Below, piece after piece: positions 37,222 to 46,500 of a stretch of DNA of 64,000 nucleotides; the first letter of the stretch is position 1; each line of letters opens with the position of its first letter. The notes below the pieces were generated by a model. It searched no databases. It saw nothing but the letters and a program-made list of their open reading frames with translations, and was not told the origin of the DNA. This DNA comes from Bacteriovoracaceae bacterium (GTDB lineage: Bacteria > Bdellovibrionota > Bacteriovoracia > Bacteriovoracales > Bacteriovoracaceae), in NCBI GenBank assembly GCA_947441615.1, contig CANEUH010000007.1, forward strand, positions 62,001 to 126,000, read 5' to 3'. The position numbers and the translations under genes were made by a program.

Positions 37222-38027
37222 TTTTCCTCCGTAAGCGGAAACCCTATGAGGGCCATATGATAGACTTCTTTTACACCATTGGATTTTTCTGTTAATTTAA
37301 TAATTCTCTCCAGGGTTTCATCAAGGATATCTTTAAGTTCAGGGAGCTGATCTTTAGATATGGCCATGGTTTGTCCAAGAATGTGTCTATCTTTAGAATT
37401 CACTTTATAGATAGATTCTACTGCTTTATTTAAGATTTGTTCATGAAAAGATGAAAGTGCAAGCTTATAGACATCTCCCTGGCAGTCGAGACGACGAAAA
37501 TGGCCATACTTAGAAAGGAGTTTATTTTTATCAAGAAAAATGAGGGATTTTCTTACGTTCTCTATTGAGACTTTGTACAGTAGTCTTTTTTGAATCCATT
37601 CTGGATCCTCTTGAAAATCTGGAAGATCACTCATCTCTCTAATGGCCACATTCCACCATTTTTGAAGATATTTATAAGTCAGGACTTCTTGTGATGATTT
37701 TTCTTTAAATGACTTAAAGCGAGTCATTCCTTCGAGAGCTTCTCTTTTTTCAGAGGTTGTTGCAAACTCTAAGGCAATGATTTTTTTTAACCATGTAACT
37801 TCTTGGTCATTCCATTCAAAGAAATTCGCCCAAGCTTCAATATTATCTTCGGTGAGCTGTCTTTTTCCACTTGCAATGAGTGAGAGAAGAGAAGGGGAGA
37901 CATTTAGTTTTTTCGAAAGATTTCTTAAAGATATTTTTTTCTTTTTATACCAGTGTATGAGATCGGCCAGATAAACTTGTGGTTTTCTGTAGAAAAAGAT
38001 ATCTGGTTTATCTAGCCGATTTTTCAT
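37218..38027 (-). CDS. TIGR02147-family helix-turn-helix protein
   Basis: A 269-residue protein of the TIGR02147 family, known mainly from Bdellovibrio-like bacteria and Fibrobacter, usually present in many copies per genome. Residues 34-60 (SLRNLSKKLNVSPSLLSLI) form an XRE-like helix-turn-helix. The remainder contains the family's WWNVAIREM and ILDETLERIIKL segments. The function is presumed to be transcriptional regulation; nothing has been proved for the family as far as I know. It sits between two paralogous lipoprotein genes, 13 bp after one and overlapping the other by four bases. Confidence 0.85.
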   Translation of the reverse strand: MKNRLDKPDIFFYRKPQVYLADLIHWYKKKKISLRNLSKKLNVSPSLLSLIASGKRQLTEDNIEAWANFFEWNDQEVTWLKKIIALEFATTSEKREALEGMTRFKSFKEKSSQEVLTYKYLQKWWNVAIREMSDLPDFQEDPEWIQKRLLYKVSIENVRKSLIFLDKNKLLSKYGHFRRLDCQGDVYKLALSSFHEQILNKAVESIYKVNSKDRHILGQTMAISKDQLPELKDILDETLERIIKLTEKSNGVKEVYHMALIGFPLTEEK

Positions 38028-38040
38028 AATGACCTCTATC

Positions 38041-38658
38041 TTATAAAGATCCGCTTATACTTTCAAATACATCTCTCATTGAGCTAGATCCATTGTATGC
38101 ATTCGCTGCATTTAGGATATCTTGAACACCAAGTTCTAAAGCTTCAGGGCCATTCACAACAAAAACACCCTCAAATTTAATCTTTATCTTTTCAGTTGAA
38201 GTAAAGATTCCGAAATCATTTGATAAGCTTAAGCTTTTTCCACCAGCGCAAGAAGGTTCAAGGTCAAATTCAATTCGGTAATAGGTTCCTTCAGGGACGT
38301 TAACTGTACCAAGAAGAGTTCCAGAGTCAGTGAGAGTCACTTCACCAATATTAAAATCAATATTATCTTCTTCATGTGGAGTGAGATCATCGTCGCCAGA
38401 GCTATGATCCTCAGTTGTCGAATCTGAAATATCCTTTTTAAAGCGAAGTCTTTTAAAGCAGGCCTTAAGTTCACTCACATTTGCATACGCACTTGGAATT
38501 AAGTAGTTCATTAAGCTAGCAGTTGAGTAGCTACTTAAGTTTATATTTACCGGATGAGAACTTTTAGATCCTGAGATGGGTGAGTCATCCTGAACCTGAC
38601 AAGATACGAGTGACAAAAGTAGAAGTGATCCAATCAATGATTTAATTTTCGTCTTCAT
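38041..38658 (-). CDS. Lipoprotein, first gene of the TIGR02147 operon
   Basis: A 205-residue lipoprotein. The frame extends to 38757, but the ATG at 38658 follows AAGGGGAACCAT and opens a standard signal ending LVSC (Cys20). It is paralogous to the lipoprotein at 36649-37221, sharing IPSAYAN, CFKRLRFK and the VPEGTYYRIEFDLEPSC block. An acidic Asp/Glu-rich insert (about 95-125) distinguishes it. It is the first gene of the operon lipoprotein / TIGR02147 / lipoprotein / ATP-grasp / ppk2. Confidence 0.75.
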   Translation of the reverse strand: MKTKIKSLIGSLLLLSLVSCQVQDDSPISGSKSSHPVNINLSSYSTASLMNYLIPSAYANVSELKACFKRLRFKKDISDSTTEDHSSGDDDLTPHEEDNIDFNIGEVTLTDSGTLLGTVNVPEGTYYRIEFDLEPSCAGGKSLSLSNDFGIFTSTEKIKIKFEGVFVVNGPEALELGVQDILNAANAYNGSSSMRDVFESISGSL

Positions 38659-38746
38659 ATGGTTCCCCTTGTACCAAGTCTTAATTGTCCTGGTGATGTG
38701 ATGATTATCGTACGCAACAGGATGAAAGTGAATAGTAATATGTTTT

Positions 38747-38758
38747 AGTGTAAACACT
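38747..38758. promoter_or_regulatory. Short dyad in the divergent region upstream of the TIGR02147 operon
   Basis: AGTGT-AA-ACACT is a 12-bp inverted repeat about 90 bases upstream of the lipoprotein start. The same 269-bp divergent region, shared with pirin, also holds two direct AAAACTGT copies near 38805 and 38818. These may be operator sites for the TIGR02147 protein; no more can be said from one sequence. Confidence 0.3.
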
Positions 38759-38927
38759 TTTCTGGCTTAATTGTTTAAATTCATTTATTTGTGCCTTGGT
38801 TGCAAAACTGTTTAGTTGAAAACTGTAAACATATGTATAAGTTATTATTATCAACTTGATGATATTTATATAATTTCTATTGTGAGCTTTAAGAGAGATA
38901 ATGGTTTGAAAATGAGGATGGATACCT

Positions 38928-39629
38928 ATGATTATACATAAATCTGAATCTAGAGGAGAGGCGAACCACGGTTGGTTAAAGAGCTGGCACACATTTAGTT
39001 TTGCTGATTATTACAATCCTGGGCGAATGAATTTCGGTGCTCTAAGAGTTCTTAATGATGATTTTATTGCGCCTGGTATGGGCTTTGGAACTCATCCCCA
39101 TAAAGATATGGAGATCATTACCATTCCTTTATCAGGTGCCCTTCAACACAAAGACTCAATGGGCAACACTGAAATCATCCGTAAAGGCGAAGTTCAAATC
39201 ATGTCCGCTGGAACGGGAATAAGGCATTCTGAGTTTAATGCATCTTCTAAAGAAGAAGTGACTCTTCTTCAGATCTGGGTCTTTCCTGACAGAGAAGGAA
39301 TCACGCCTCGTTATGAGCAAAAAGATTTTTCACAAATAAATAAAAAAAATAAGTTTCTTCCGGTTGTTTCACCCGACAGGAGAGACGGGTCAGTGCTTAT
39401 TAATCAGAATGCTTATTTTTATCTTGGTGAAATTGAAGAGGGGGCCTTGGTTTCGTATAAAAAGACTTCACTCACTCAAGGAATTTATATTTTTGTGATA
39501 AGTGGTGAAGTGATCCTTAATGGGACTCAGTTGGCCACAAGAGATGCCGCTGGAATTGATGATCAAGACGAAATTTCAATAAAGGCGCTCACTCATTCCG
39601 AGATCCTTCTCATGGAAGTCCCTCTCTAG
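38928..39629 (+). CDS. Pirin-family bicupin (YhhW-like)
   Basis: A 233-residue pirin. The N-terminal cupin has the family core GWLKSWHTFSFADYYNP, the metal ligands in GTHPHKDMEI (His56, His58) and a third histidine plus glutamate in GTGIRHSEFN. Bacterial pirins act as iron-dependent quercetin dioxygenases in vitro or as redox-sensing partners; the physiological role here is unknown. It is monocistronic and its stop overlaps the convergent zinc-finger gene by four bases. Confidence 0.93.
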   Translation: MIIHKSESRGEANHGWLKSWHTFSFADYYNPGRMNFGALRVLNDDFIAPGMGFGTHPHKDMEIITIPLSGALQHKDSMGNTEIIRKGEVQIMSAGTGIRHSEFNASSKEEVTLLQIWVFPDREGITPRYEQKDFSQINKKNKFLPVVSPDRRDGSVLINQNAYFYLGEIEEGALVSYKKTSLTQGIYIFVISGEVILNGTQLATRDAAGIDDQDEISIKALTHSEILLMEVPL

Positions 39630-39868
39630 GGCTGAGGGACGTGATCTAGAAGTTCAGTGATCCCATTATTTCTGGCGCAACCAGCGCAGCAGTACAAATC
39701 TTCGCCGTTTTCCAAACCATGTCCAATGATCTGTGTGCCACAACTCGAGCAAACGGGTGCGAGTTTTCCAATCGCACATTCAAAACAATCAAAAGTATAG
39801 CTTCGATCATTCATGATAACTCTAAATGTATTATGATAGGCATTGCCACATTTATCACATCTCTCCAT
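39626..39868 (-). CDS. Small cysteine-rich zinc-binding protein
   Basis: An 80-residue protein with nine cysteines in CXXC-type pairs: CDKCG, CFEC, CSSCG and CCAGC, with His residues between, consistent with two zinc sites. Similar small proteins are widespread and often annotated as metallothionein-like or LIM/ribbon proteins of unknown role. The ATG at 39868 follows AAGGAGG with good spacing; the longer frame to 39916 adds an unconserved leader. Confidence 0.7.
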   Translation of the reverse strand: MERCDKCGNAYHNTFRVIMNDRSYTFDCFECAIGKLAPVCSSCGTQIIGHGLENGEDLYCCAGCARNNGITELLDHVPQP

Positions 39869-39987
39869 GAGGCCCTCCTTGAAGCTCATAAAGAATTTAA
39901 GCAAATCATGGGCCACGAATAGTTGACTGTCATTGCCGGGATTGTTGTCTTTTTTTAGTATTCGCTAAATATGTCGATAAGTTCACT

Positions 39988-41508
39988 ATGAAATTTCTAA
40001 TCATTTCATTCTCAGTGATGACTGCTTTTTCTTTCGCAGAGACGGATCCTTGCAAACTCAATTACAAAAATTCAGACTGCCAATTTAGAATGCGTTATTC
40101 ACTCTCAGGTCAGTTTGATAAGGATGGAAAATCAAATCGGCCAGACTATGGAACGTACGTTAATAATTACTATAAAAAGTATGGGCTAGAAGGATTTTTG
40201 TATCATGATCAACTCCATTCGACACTTTTTGAGGACGCCTTCTCAAGCTGCGAGAATGATGCTTTCAAGCTTAAGTTACTAAAAGATTTTCCAAAAGGCA
40301 GGGTTGTTGAAGGAAAGAATATCTACCAATTAATGCTTCCAAAATTTGTTCTTGGTTCAAAGAATTCTCTTGGTAATTTCCTTTTTAGTTTAAATGTACT
40401 TTTTCCTGAAAAGGATAATGAAAACCTCAGAAAAACCAATGAACTTTTTGGCCTTCCCTGGGATGATCCCTCATTCTTAGATGGATATTTGGACGTTATT
40501 AGTAAAGCGATCATTGAAATTGATAGGAAGAATGCTCTCTTTAAAAGTTCAGAAAATATTGATGAAAAAGAAAAACTTCAAAAAATCCTTGATCGACTCA
40601 CTCCTTTTGCAAAAGTCTCTAAGGAAGTTTGTGCGTACACAAAAATGGAAGAGATTGAATCTGCAAAATTAAAATATAGGGAGCTTTTTCAAAGTTCCCA
40701 AAAAAATGTTATTGGTTGTCTCCTTAAACATGAACAGTGTGAACTTGCTGGATCTCTCATTAATTCCGGAGATTATCCACCTGACAGGCTTAGTGAATAT
40801 TTCGATTCAATTATTAAATTAAAAAATTCGAAGGCATGTGTGGAATCAATGAAGTCGATATATATGACCATGCTAAGAAATGGAAATCCAATCACCTCAA
40901 ATCCTAAATATGAAAGTGTAGTGATTCTAAAAGGAGTAAGTACATTCTATCAAAAATATCCATTTGATGACCAACTATTCTGCGAGACAGAGTTTATGGT
41001 TCATCGAAATAATCTTGATGACTTTACTGAAAATTTGCAAAGAGTGATGGAGAAGCAAGGTCATGATCTCATGACTAGTATTTTGAATGAAACTGATGCG
41101 GCAAAAAAAGAGGCCCTTATCAATCAGTTTGTGGACTTGACTCGTTTAAATGTTGATTTATCTAAAACTGATCCGGCGACGGGTAAATCTATCCTGCACC
41201 AAATCGCCGATTTTGGAGATTATAAACTTTGGGAGTCTCTAAATGCTAAAGGGGTGGGGCCCTATAGTTTAGGTTTCGCTGAGACTAATAAAGAAGGACT
41301 TAATCCTCTCTACGATGCCATATCCTCTGGTGAATTAAACAAACTTAAGTTTGCCTCAGGGCTTTATTCCTCGTTGCATAATTCTGCGGGAGACATGCTG
41401 ACTGCGAAAAAGTTTTTAAAAAAAATCAAAACCAAAGATCCCGAAATTAAACAATTTATCGAAGACTTCAAGACAAAAATCGAAGTCGATATCAGTCATG
41501 AGTACTAA
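39988..41508 (+). CDS. Exported protein with ankyrin-like C-terminus
   Basis: A 506-residue protein with a signal peptide (MKFLIISFSVMTAFSFAET, cleavage near FA). Residues 20-370 are helical with eight or more cysteines and unrecognised. Residues of about 385-460 (TDPATGKSILHQIADFGDYK, later NKEGLNPLYDAISSGELN) have the G-hydrophobic-LH and NPLYDAI-SG features of two or three degenerate ankyrin repeats. It is the last backbone gene before ssrA. Function unknown. Confidence 0.6.
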   Translation: MKFLIISFSVMTAFSFAETDPCKLNYKNSDCQFRMRYSLSGQFDKDGKSNRPDYGTYVNNYYKKYGLEGFLYHDQLHSTLFEDAFSSCENDAFKLKLLKDFPKGRVVEGKNIYQLMLPKFVLGSKNSLGNFLFSLNVLFPEKDNENLRKTNELFGLPWDDPSFLDGYLDVISKAIIEIDRKNALFKSSENIDEKEKLQKILDRLTPFAKVSKEVCAYTKMEEIESAKLKYRELFQSSQKNVIGCLLKHEQCELAGSLINSGDYPPDRLSEYFDSIIKLKNSKACVESMKSIYMTMLRNGNPITSNPKYESVVILKGVSTFYQKYPFDDQLFCETEFMVHRNNLDDFTENLQRVMEKQGHDLMTSILNETDAAKKEALINQFVDLTRLNVDLSKTDPATGKSILHQIADFGDYKLWESLNAKGVGPYSLGFAETNKEGLNPLYDAISSGELNKLKFASGLYSSLHNSAGDMLTAKKFLKKIKTKDPEIKQFIEDFKTKIEVDISHEY

Positions 41509-41552
41509 AAATATCAAGTAAACATCCCTCATGGCCTAGAGCAAGTGACTTA

Positions 41553-41561
41553 TGTTATGAT
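41553..41561 (+). promoter_or_regulatory. Extended -10 promoter of ssrA
   Basis: TGTTATGAT fits an extended -10 element (TGn-TATGAT) ending 14 bases before the mature tmRNA 5' end. No good -35 hexamer is visible, which an extended -10 can tolerate. Transcription would start a few bases before the processed end. Confidence 0.45.
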
Positions 41562-41575
41562 GTCTCTACTTATCC

Positions 41576-41941
41576 GGGGGTGCCCAGGTTTCGACGGGGA
41601 ACTAGAAGGATTGAGTGCGTGCAGTGGTTGATCGACAGGCCACTTCAAAAGTCGATCACATGTTAATCGGCAACGATTACGCAATGGCTGCTTAATTTAA
41701 CTACGTTAAATTGACACCTGAGGGGCCAGCACCGATAACAAAAAGCTGGTAAAAACGTTGGCGGAACGTTCGAAATCTAAACCGCAAAGAGATCAGGTGT
41801 TGTTACTCTTTAAAAGCAACGACTGTTTGTTGGTTCAGTAAAAATCAAAAATAGTATTGGTACTAACTTACCAGAGACGCACGTGGGACTCTCTACTGGA
41901 AGGTTTTTCGGACGTGGGTTCGATTCCCACCACCTCCACCA
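41576..41941 (+). ncRNA. ssrA: Transfer-messenger RNA (tmRNA)
   Basis: A one-piece tmRNA of 366 bases that rescues stalled ribosomes and tags their products. The 5' end GGGGGTG pairs with CACCTCC at 41931-41937 to form the acceptor stem, followed by A-CCA encoded in the gene. The TTCGACGGGG segment of the 5' arm and the GGGTTCGATTCCC T-arm near the 3' end are present. The tag reading frame is at 41669-41695 and encodes Gly-Asn-Asp-Tyr-Ala-Met-Ala-Ala then TAA, shorter than the E. coli tag. The 3' end is the probable attachment site of the conjugative element that begins immediately downstream. Confidence 0.95.
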
Positions 41942-41952
41942 AATTTCCCAAA

Positions 41953-41977
41953 GAGAATGGGGACTTTCCCCATTCTC
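41953..41977 (+). terminator. Hairpin downstream of ssrA
   Basis: A perfect 10-bp stem, GAGAATGGGG with CCCCATTCTC, closes the loop ACTTT twelve bases after the CCA end. No T-run follows, so it may be a weak terminator or 3' processing signal. From here to 42228 (about 250 bases) I see no convincing gene; a 65-codon open frame at 41957 lacks a ribosome-binding site and family features. Confidence 0.5.
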
Positions 41978-42228
41978 AAAACCCAAGTTATTCTAATCAC
42001 TCAAACAGGTTTCAATCAGTTACATCTTGTTCACTTCGATCAACGTTACTGGAAATGTCTCTACATTTCTCTCGTTGGCTTTGTCGTGGCTCACTTCTGG
42101 CTTACGCCTAATCATCCATTTACTACGCAGCGTAGTTTTACCCCTCAAAAATAGAGTCATGTCTATGAATTGAGAGAGACTACGCACGTATTTGAAAGAG
42201 CGTTCTACCTATTTACTTGGAGAACGAT

Positions 42229-42582
42229 GTGAAATTAAAAAAGAAGAAGAACAGAAGATCAGATTTCAAGGTCATGACAAAAGAAGCGAAGGCACTCAAG
42301 TTTTTGAGAGAAGCCAGGGGCTTATCAATGAGAAAGGCTGGCCTAGTTTTGGGAACCTCAGATGCATTTGTAAATCATAGTGAGCATGGACGAATTGACC
42401 TTACCCCGAACATTATTATGCGGTTTCTTAACGCCTACGGATTTGAATATGAATATTTTAAGAAAATAGTGGAAGGGAAAATTGATATTCCTGAAAGTCA
42501 GCTAGAAGAATGCATCGGCTTATTAAAAAGAATGAGTCCCGAAAAGTTAAAGACCGTTAAAACAATTTTGCAAAGTTTTTGA
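42229..42582 (+). CDS. XRE-family transcriptional regulator of the element
   Basis: A 117-residue DNA-binding protein. After a very basic leader (KLKKKKNRR) it has a Cro/C1-type helix-turn-helix: AKALKFLREARGLSMRKAGL, then VLGTSDAFVNHSEHGRIDL (about 20-60), and a helical C-terminus. The frame opens at a TTG (42217), but the GTG at 42229 follows GGAG by six bases and is preferred. As the first gene after the attachment site it may control excision or the small genes that follow. Confidence 0.75.
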   Translation: MKLKKKKNRRSDFKVMTKEAKALKFLREARGLSMRKAGLVLGTSDAFVNHSEHGRIDLTPNIIMRFLNAYGFEYEYFKKIVEGKIDIPESQLEECIGLLKRMSPEKLKTVKTILQSF

Positions 42583-42589
42583 GGTTTAA

Positions 42590-42745
42590 ATGAAATCAAT
42601 AATAGAATTGGCCGTAGTCATTTCATTAATGGCATTTGCGGCTGGTAATCTACCAAAGATCGTGAAGAATGCAAAAAAAGCTCAGCTATATCTTCTCAAA
42701 GAAAGCAGTTCAAGCAATTGGGGAAAGCCTTGGACTCCCGATTAA
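42590..42745 (+). CDS. Small peptide with hydrophobic N-terminus
   Basis: A 51-residue open frame starting seven bases after the regulator's stop, with GAGG eight bases upstream of the ATG. The N-terminus (MKSIIELAVVISLMAFAAGN) could be a signal or membrane anchor, followed by a basic stretch and a Ser/Trp/Pro tail. No homologue recognised. The tight spacing and ribosome-binding site support expression with the regulator. Confidence 0.45.
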   Translation: MKSIIELAVVISLMAFAAGNLPKIVKNAKKAQLYLLKESSSSNWGKPWTPD

Positions 42746-42789
42746 TAATAACATTGACTTTACGTATCTTTTCCGTAATAGTGTTTGTT

Positions 42790-43038
42790 ATGAAAATTCT
42801 AGACGCTATCCATGCTTTAATACTTCATGACCAGAAAATATTAAAGCCGGGAAGAACCCTATTAAAAAATGTTTCTGGAGAAATTTATAAATTCATTCGT
42901 GTCGATACTAAGCTTAACTGGCCAAGACTTATAGCTAGGGACAGTAAAGGTATTGATTGCATTCTAAACGCACAAGATTTGAAGAATTGTGAATTTCAAA
43001 TAATTCAGCATGAGATTACCATGGAGCCGGTAGATTAA
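42790..43038 (+). CDS. Hypothetical protein of the element
   Basis: An 82-residue cytoplasmic protein with mixed strand/helix content (KILKPGRTLLKNVSGEIYKF, then a DSKGIDCILN segment). The frame is open from 42718; the ATG at 42790 is chosen because upstream codons overlap the preceding small gene, but neither start has a clear ribosome-binding site. No family recognised. Confidence 0.4.
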   Translation: MKILDAIHALILHDQKILKPGRTLLKNVSGEIYKFIRVDTKLNWPRLIARDSKGIDCILNAQDLKNCEFQIIQHEITMEPVD

Positions 43039-43102
43039 AATATGCAGCACGGAGTCGATAAACATTAGATATCGTTAAGATTAAAACACTTAGTCAATCT
43101 AG

Positions 43103-43131
43103 TTGAACAATATGGTCTGTTATGGTTATAT
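43103..43131 (+). promoter_or_regulatory. Candidate promoter of the metal-resistance operon
   Basis: TTGAAC at 43103-43108 and TTATAT at 43126-43131 are separated by 17 bases, a good sigma-70-type pair. Transcription would start around 43138, only a few bases before the ATG at 43141, so the first message may be nearly leaderless. Confidence 0.4.
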
Positions 43132-43140
43132 GTGGTTCAA

Positions 43141-43467
43141 ATGAATTTAAGATATCTAGCTCTTCTATTTTTATTCTTATTTAATTTTTCAGCGACTGTA
43201 TACGCTGACTCAATTCATTTCGATTTGCCTTCAATAAGTAACGAGAAGATAGCGCATGAAGGTCATATTTCAACAAATGCAACTGATGCGGATGAAGACG
43301 AACATTGTACTAATCATGACTGCTGCCACCAAAATCATATTCATTATTATCTGCTTCCACTAGTTGAGCTAAGTTTTAGTTCATATTCAGAAGAATACAA
43401 TTTCCCAGAATATACCTCTGCAGTACTTAATAACTACTCAGACGTCATCAAACCACCCCTCGTCTAA
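43141..43467 (+). CDS. Exported metal-binding peptide (CzcI/CopL-like)
   Basis: A 108-residue exported protein with a signal peptide (cleavage near TVYADS). The mature part contains a His/Cys cluster, DEHCTNHDCCHQNHIHYY, like the small periplasmic CzcI or CopL/DUF2946-type proteins that precede metal efflux pumps. It would bind divalent metal or copper in the periplasm and may modulate the system. The frame starts at 43132, but the ATG at 43141 opens the signal peptide. It is the first gene of the efflux operon. Confidence 0.6.
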   Translation: MNLRYLALLFLFLFNFSATVYADSIHFDLPSISNEKIAHEGHISTNATDADEDEHCTNHDCCHQNHIHYYLLPLVELSFSSYSEEYNFPEYTSAVLNNYSDVIKPPLV

Positions 43468-43521
43468 TTTTTTGTCACGCTAGAGAACTGTCCAAAATTT
43501 AAAATTGAAGAGTTAAAAACT

Positions 43522-46500
43522 ATGTTGGATTTATTAATCCGCTACTCGCTTCGCCATAGAATGCTTGTGACGGCAGTTACCGCTTTGATCGCCTCTTATG
43601 GATTTTACATTATAGTTAATTTACCCGTGGATGTGTTCCCGGATCTAAATAAGCCTACTGTAACAATCCTGACTGAGTCAGGTGGTATGGCGCCTGAAGA
43701 AATTGAAACATTCGTGAGCTTGCCACTTGAAACAGCTTTAAATGGTTTACCTGGTGTTACGCGGGTCAGGTCTACTTCCGGTATAGGACTCTCTGTCGTT
43801 TATGTAGAGTTTGATTGGGGTACAGATATTTATCGCAACAGGCAGCTCGTTGGTGAGAAACTTTCACTTATACGTGAGAAGCTTCCTAAAAATGCTATCG
43901 CCACGATGGGACCGATTGCTTCTATTATGGGAGAGATTCAGCTGGTTGGATTGACCTCACCAGATGGAACAGTTTCTCCATTAGAACTCCGTACGATTGC
44001 TGACTGGGTAATAAGGCCAAGATTATTAAGCATACCAGGGGTAGCGCAAATTATTCCAATGGGCGGAGGAGTAAAGCAGTTCCAAATCTTGATTTCTGCA
44101 AAACGATTACAAACTTATAGATTGACCTTAGAGGATGTTGAAACTCATTTATCTTCTATCTCCGTTAATACAACGGGTGGATTCATTAACAAGGGTGGCA
44201 GTGAATACCTTATTCGAAATCTCGGTACGACCAAATCTACCGATGAAATCGAAGGATCAGTTGTAGGTATTCATTTTGGTAAACCCATCCTAGTTAGAGA
44301 TATTGCTGAAGTTAAAATCGGGCCTTCAGTAAAGAGAGGCGATGCCAGCATAAATGGTAGTCAGGCAGTTTTGATGAGTATTCACAAACAACCAGGCGCC
44401 AATACAATTGAACTTACCCATAAAATAGACGACGCCATTGGTGAACTGGAAAAAAGTTTTCCAAAAGGTGTGAAACTTCAAAAAGAGTTATTCAAACAAG
44501 CTCACTTCATTGAGTCTGCAATTGAAAACGTCAAAGAGGCATTGCGAGATGGAACAATTCTCGTAGTTATAATATTATTTATTTTTCTAGCAAATTTTAG
44601 AACCACCGCCATAACATTAACTGCTATTCCATTATCACTGGTAATCACAGCAATTGTTTTCAAATTATTCGGCATTAGTGTTAACACAATGACACTTGGA
44701 GGCTTGGCTGTAGCCATCGGTGAATTGGTCGATGATGCCATTGTAGATGTAGAAAACGTATATAGGCGATTGAAAGAAAACAAATCTCTGGCAAATCCAT
44801 TGCCACAGCTACAAGTCATTTTCAATGCTTCAAGCGAAGTTAGAAACTCGATTGTTATTGCAACAGTAATCGTTGTGCTCGTGTTTATTCCTCTGTTCAA
44901 TCTATCAGGACTTGAAGGAAGACTTTTTATCCCTCTTGGTATTGCTTACATTATTTCCCTGATAGCTTCACTTTTCGTATCACTTACAGTGACTCCTGTA
45001 ATGTGCTCTTACCTTTTAACAAAAGGGGAAATGATAGAGCATAAAGATACAAAATTTGTGACTTGGTTAAAGATAAAAGATGGGAAGCTCCTGAATTGGT
45101 CTCTCGAGCATCCCAAAAAAGTGATTGGCGTACTAACACTTCTTTTTTTGGGTGCGCTTGCTTTAATTCCATTTATGGGTAAAGACTTTCTTCCTAAGTT
45201 CAATGAAGGGACGGCGATGATTTCTGTAATCGCTCAACCAGGAATATCTCTCCCAGACTCAAATGATTTAGGAACTAAAGCGGAAAATATCATCATGGCA
45301 ATTCCCGAAGTTAAGTCTGTCTCTAGGAGAACAGGACGAGCCGAAATGGATGAACATGCTGAAGGTGTGAATAACAGCGAAATTGATGTGGATTTTAAAT
45401 CAGAGGGAAGACCTAGAGATGTCGTATTAAATGAAATAAGAGAAAAACTTGAGACTCTTGGAGCTTATGTAGGTGTAGGGCAGCCTATTTCACATCGTCT
45501 GGATCACTTACTTTCAGGAGTAAGAGCACAAATCGCAATCAAACTTTTTGGGACTGATTTGAAAGTCTTGAGAGCAAAAGCGTTTGAAATCCAAGAAAGT
45601 ATAAAAGATGTTAAGGGATTAGTAGATCTTCAAGTTGAACAACAAGTTTTAATACCACAGGTTAAAATTCAGTTACTCAGAGAAGAGGCTGCTAAGTATG
45701 GGATAGTTTCCGGCGAGCTTGCAAATATGCTTGAGCTTGCTCTCAATGGAGAGGCAGTTGGCCAAATTATAGATGATCAAAGAATTTTTAACGTATTCAT
45801 GAGGTTTGATGATGAATCTCGGGGTGATCTTGAATATATCAAAAAAACATTAATTAAGATTATGCCAGATGGAACCCAGGTCTCAATTGCTGATGTTGCA
45901 GACGTTTTTGAATCTACTGGTCCGAATATTATCAATAGAGAAAATGCCCAAAGAAGAATCATTATTCAGGCCAATGCACATGATAGGGATCTTAATAGTA
46001 TAGTTTCTGAGATTAAAACAAATGTAGAAACTAAAGTTCAGTTACCTCCAAACTACTTCTTGCAGTATGGAGGCCAATTTGAAAGCCAGCAAGAGGCTAC
46101 TCGTATGATTATCATGCTGGGGTCTTTGTCTTTGATTGGGATTTTTGTCGTCTTGTTTGCACATTTCAAATCTTCATTCATAGCAGTCCAAATCATGCTC
46201 AATATTCCAATGGCGATCATTGGAAGTCTAGTTGTCTTATTTTGCACAGAAAGACTTTTCTCTGTCGCGTCTATGGTGGGAATGGTTACTCTGTGTGGGA
46301 TTGCAAGTCGAAATGGTATTATGATGATTTCCCATTATCTACATTTGATGAAGTATGAAGGAGAAGTCTTTTCAAAACACATGGTCATTCGAGGCTCTCA
46401 AGAGCGGTTAGTCCCAGTTCTTATGACGGCACTAACAGCAGCTTTAGCCTTAATTCCTCTTGTGCTTTCAAAAGGTCAACCCGGTAAGGAAATTTTGTAT

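Noticed and set aside
41957-42154. A 65-codon open frame just after ssrA
   Set aside because: No ribosome-binding site, it begins inside the post-ssrA hairpin, and the translation shows no family feature. Treated as non-coding element-end sequence.
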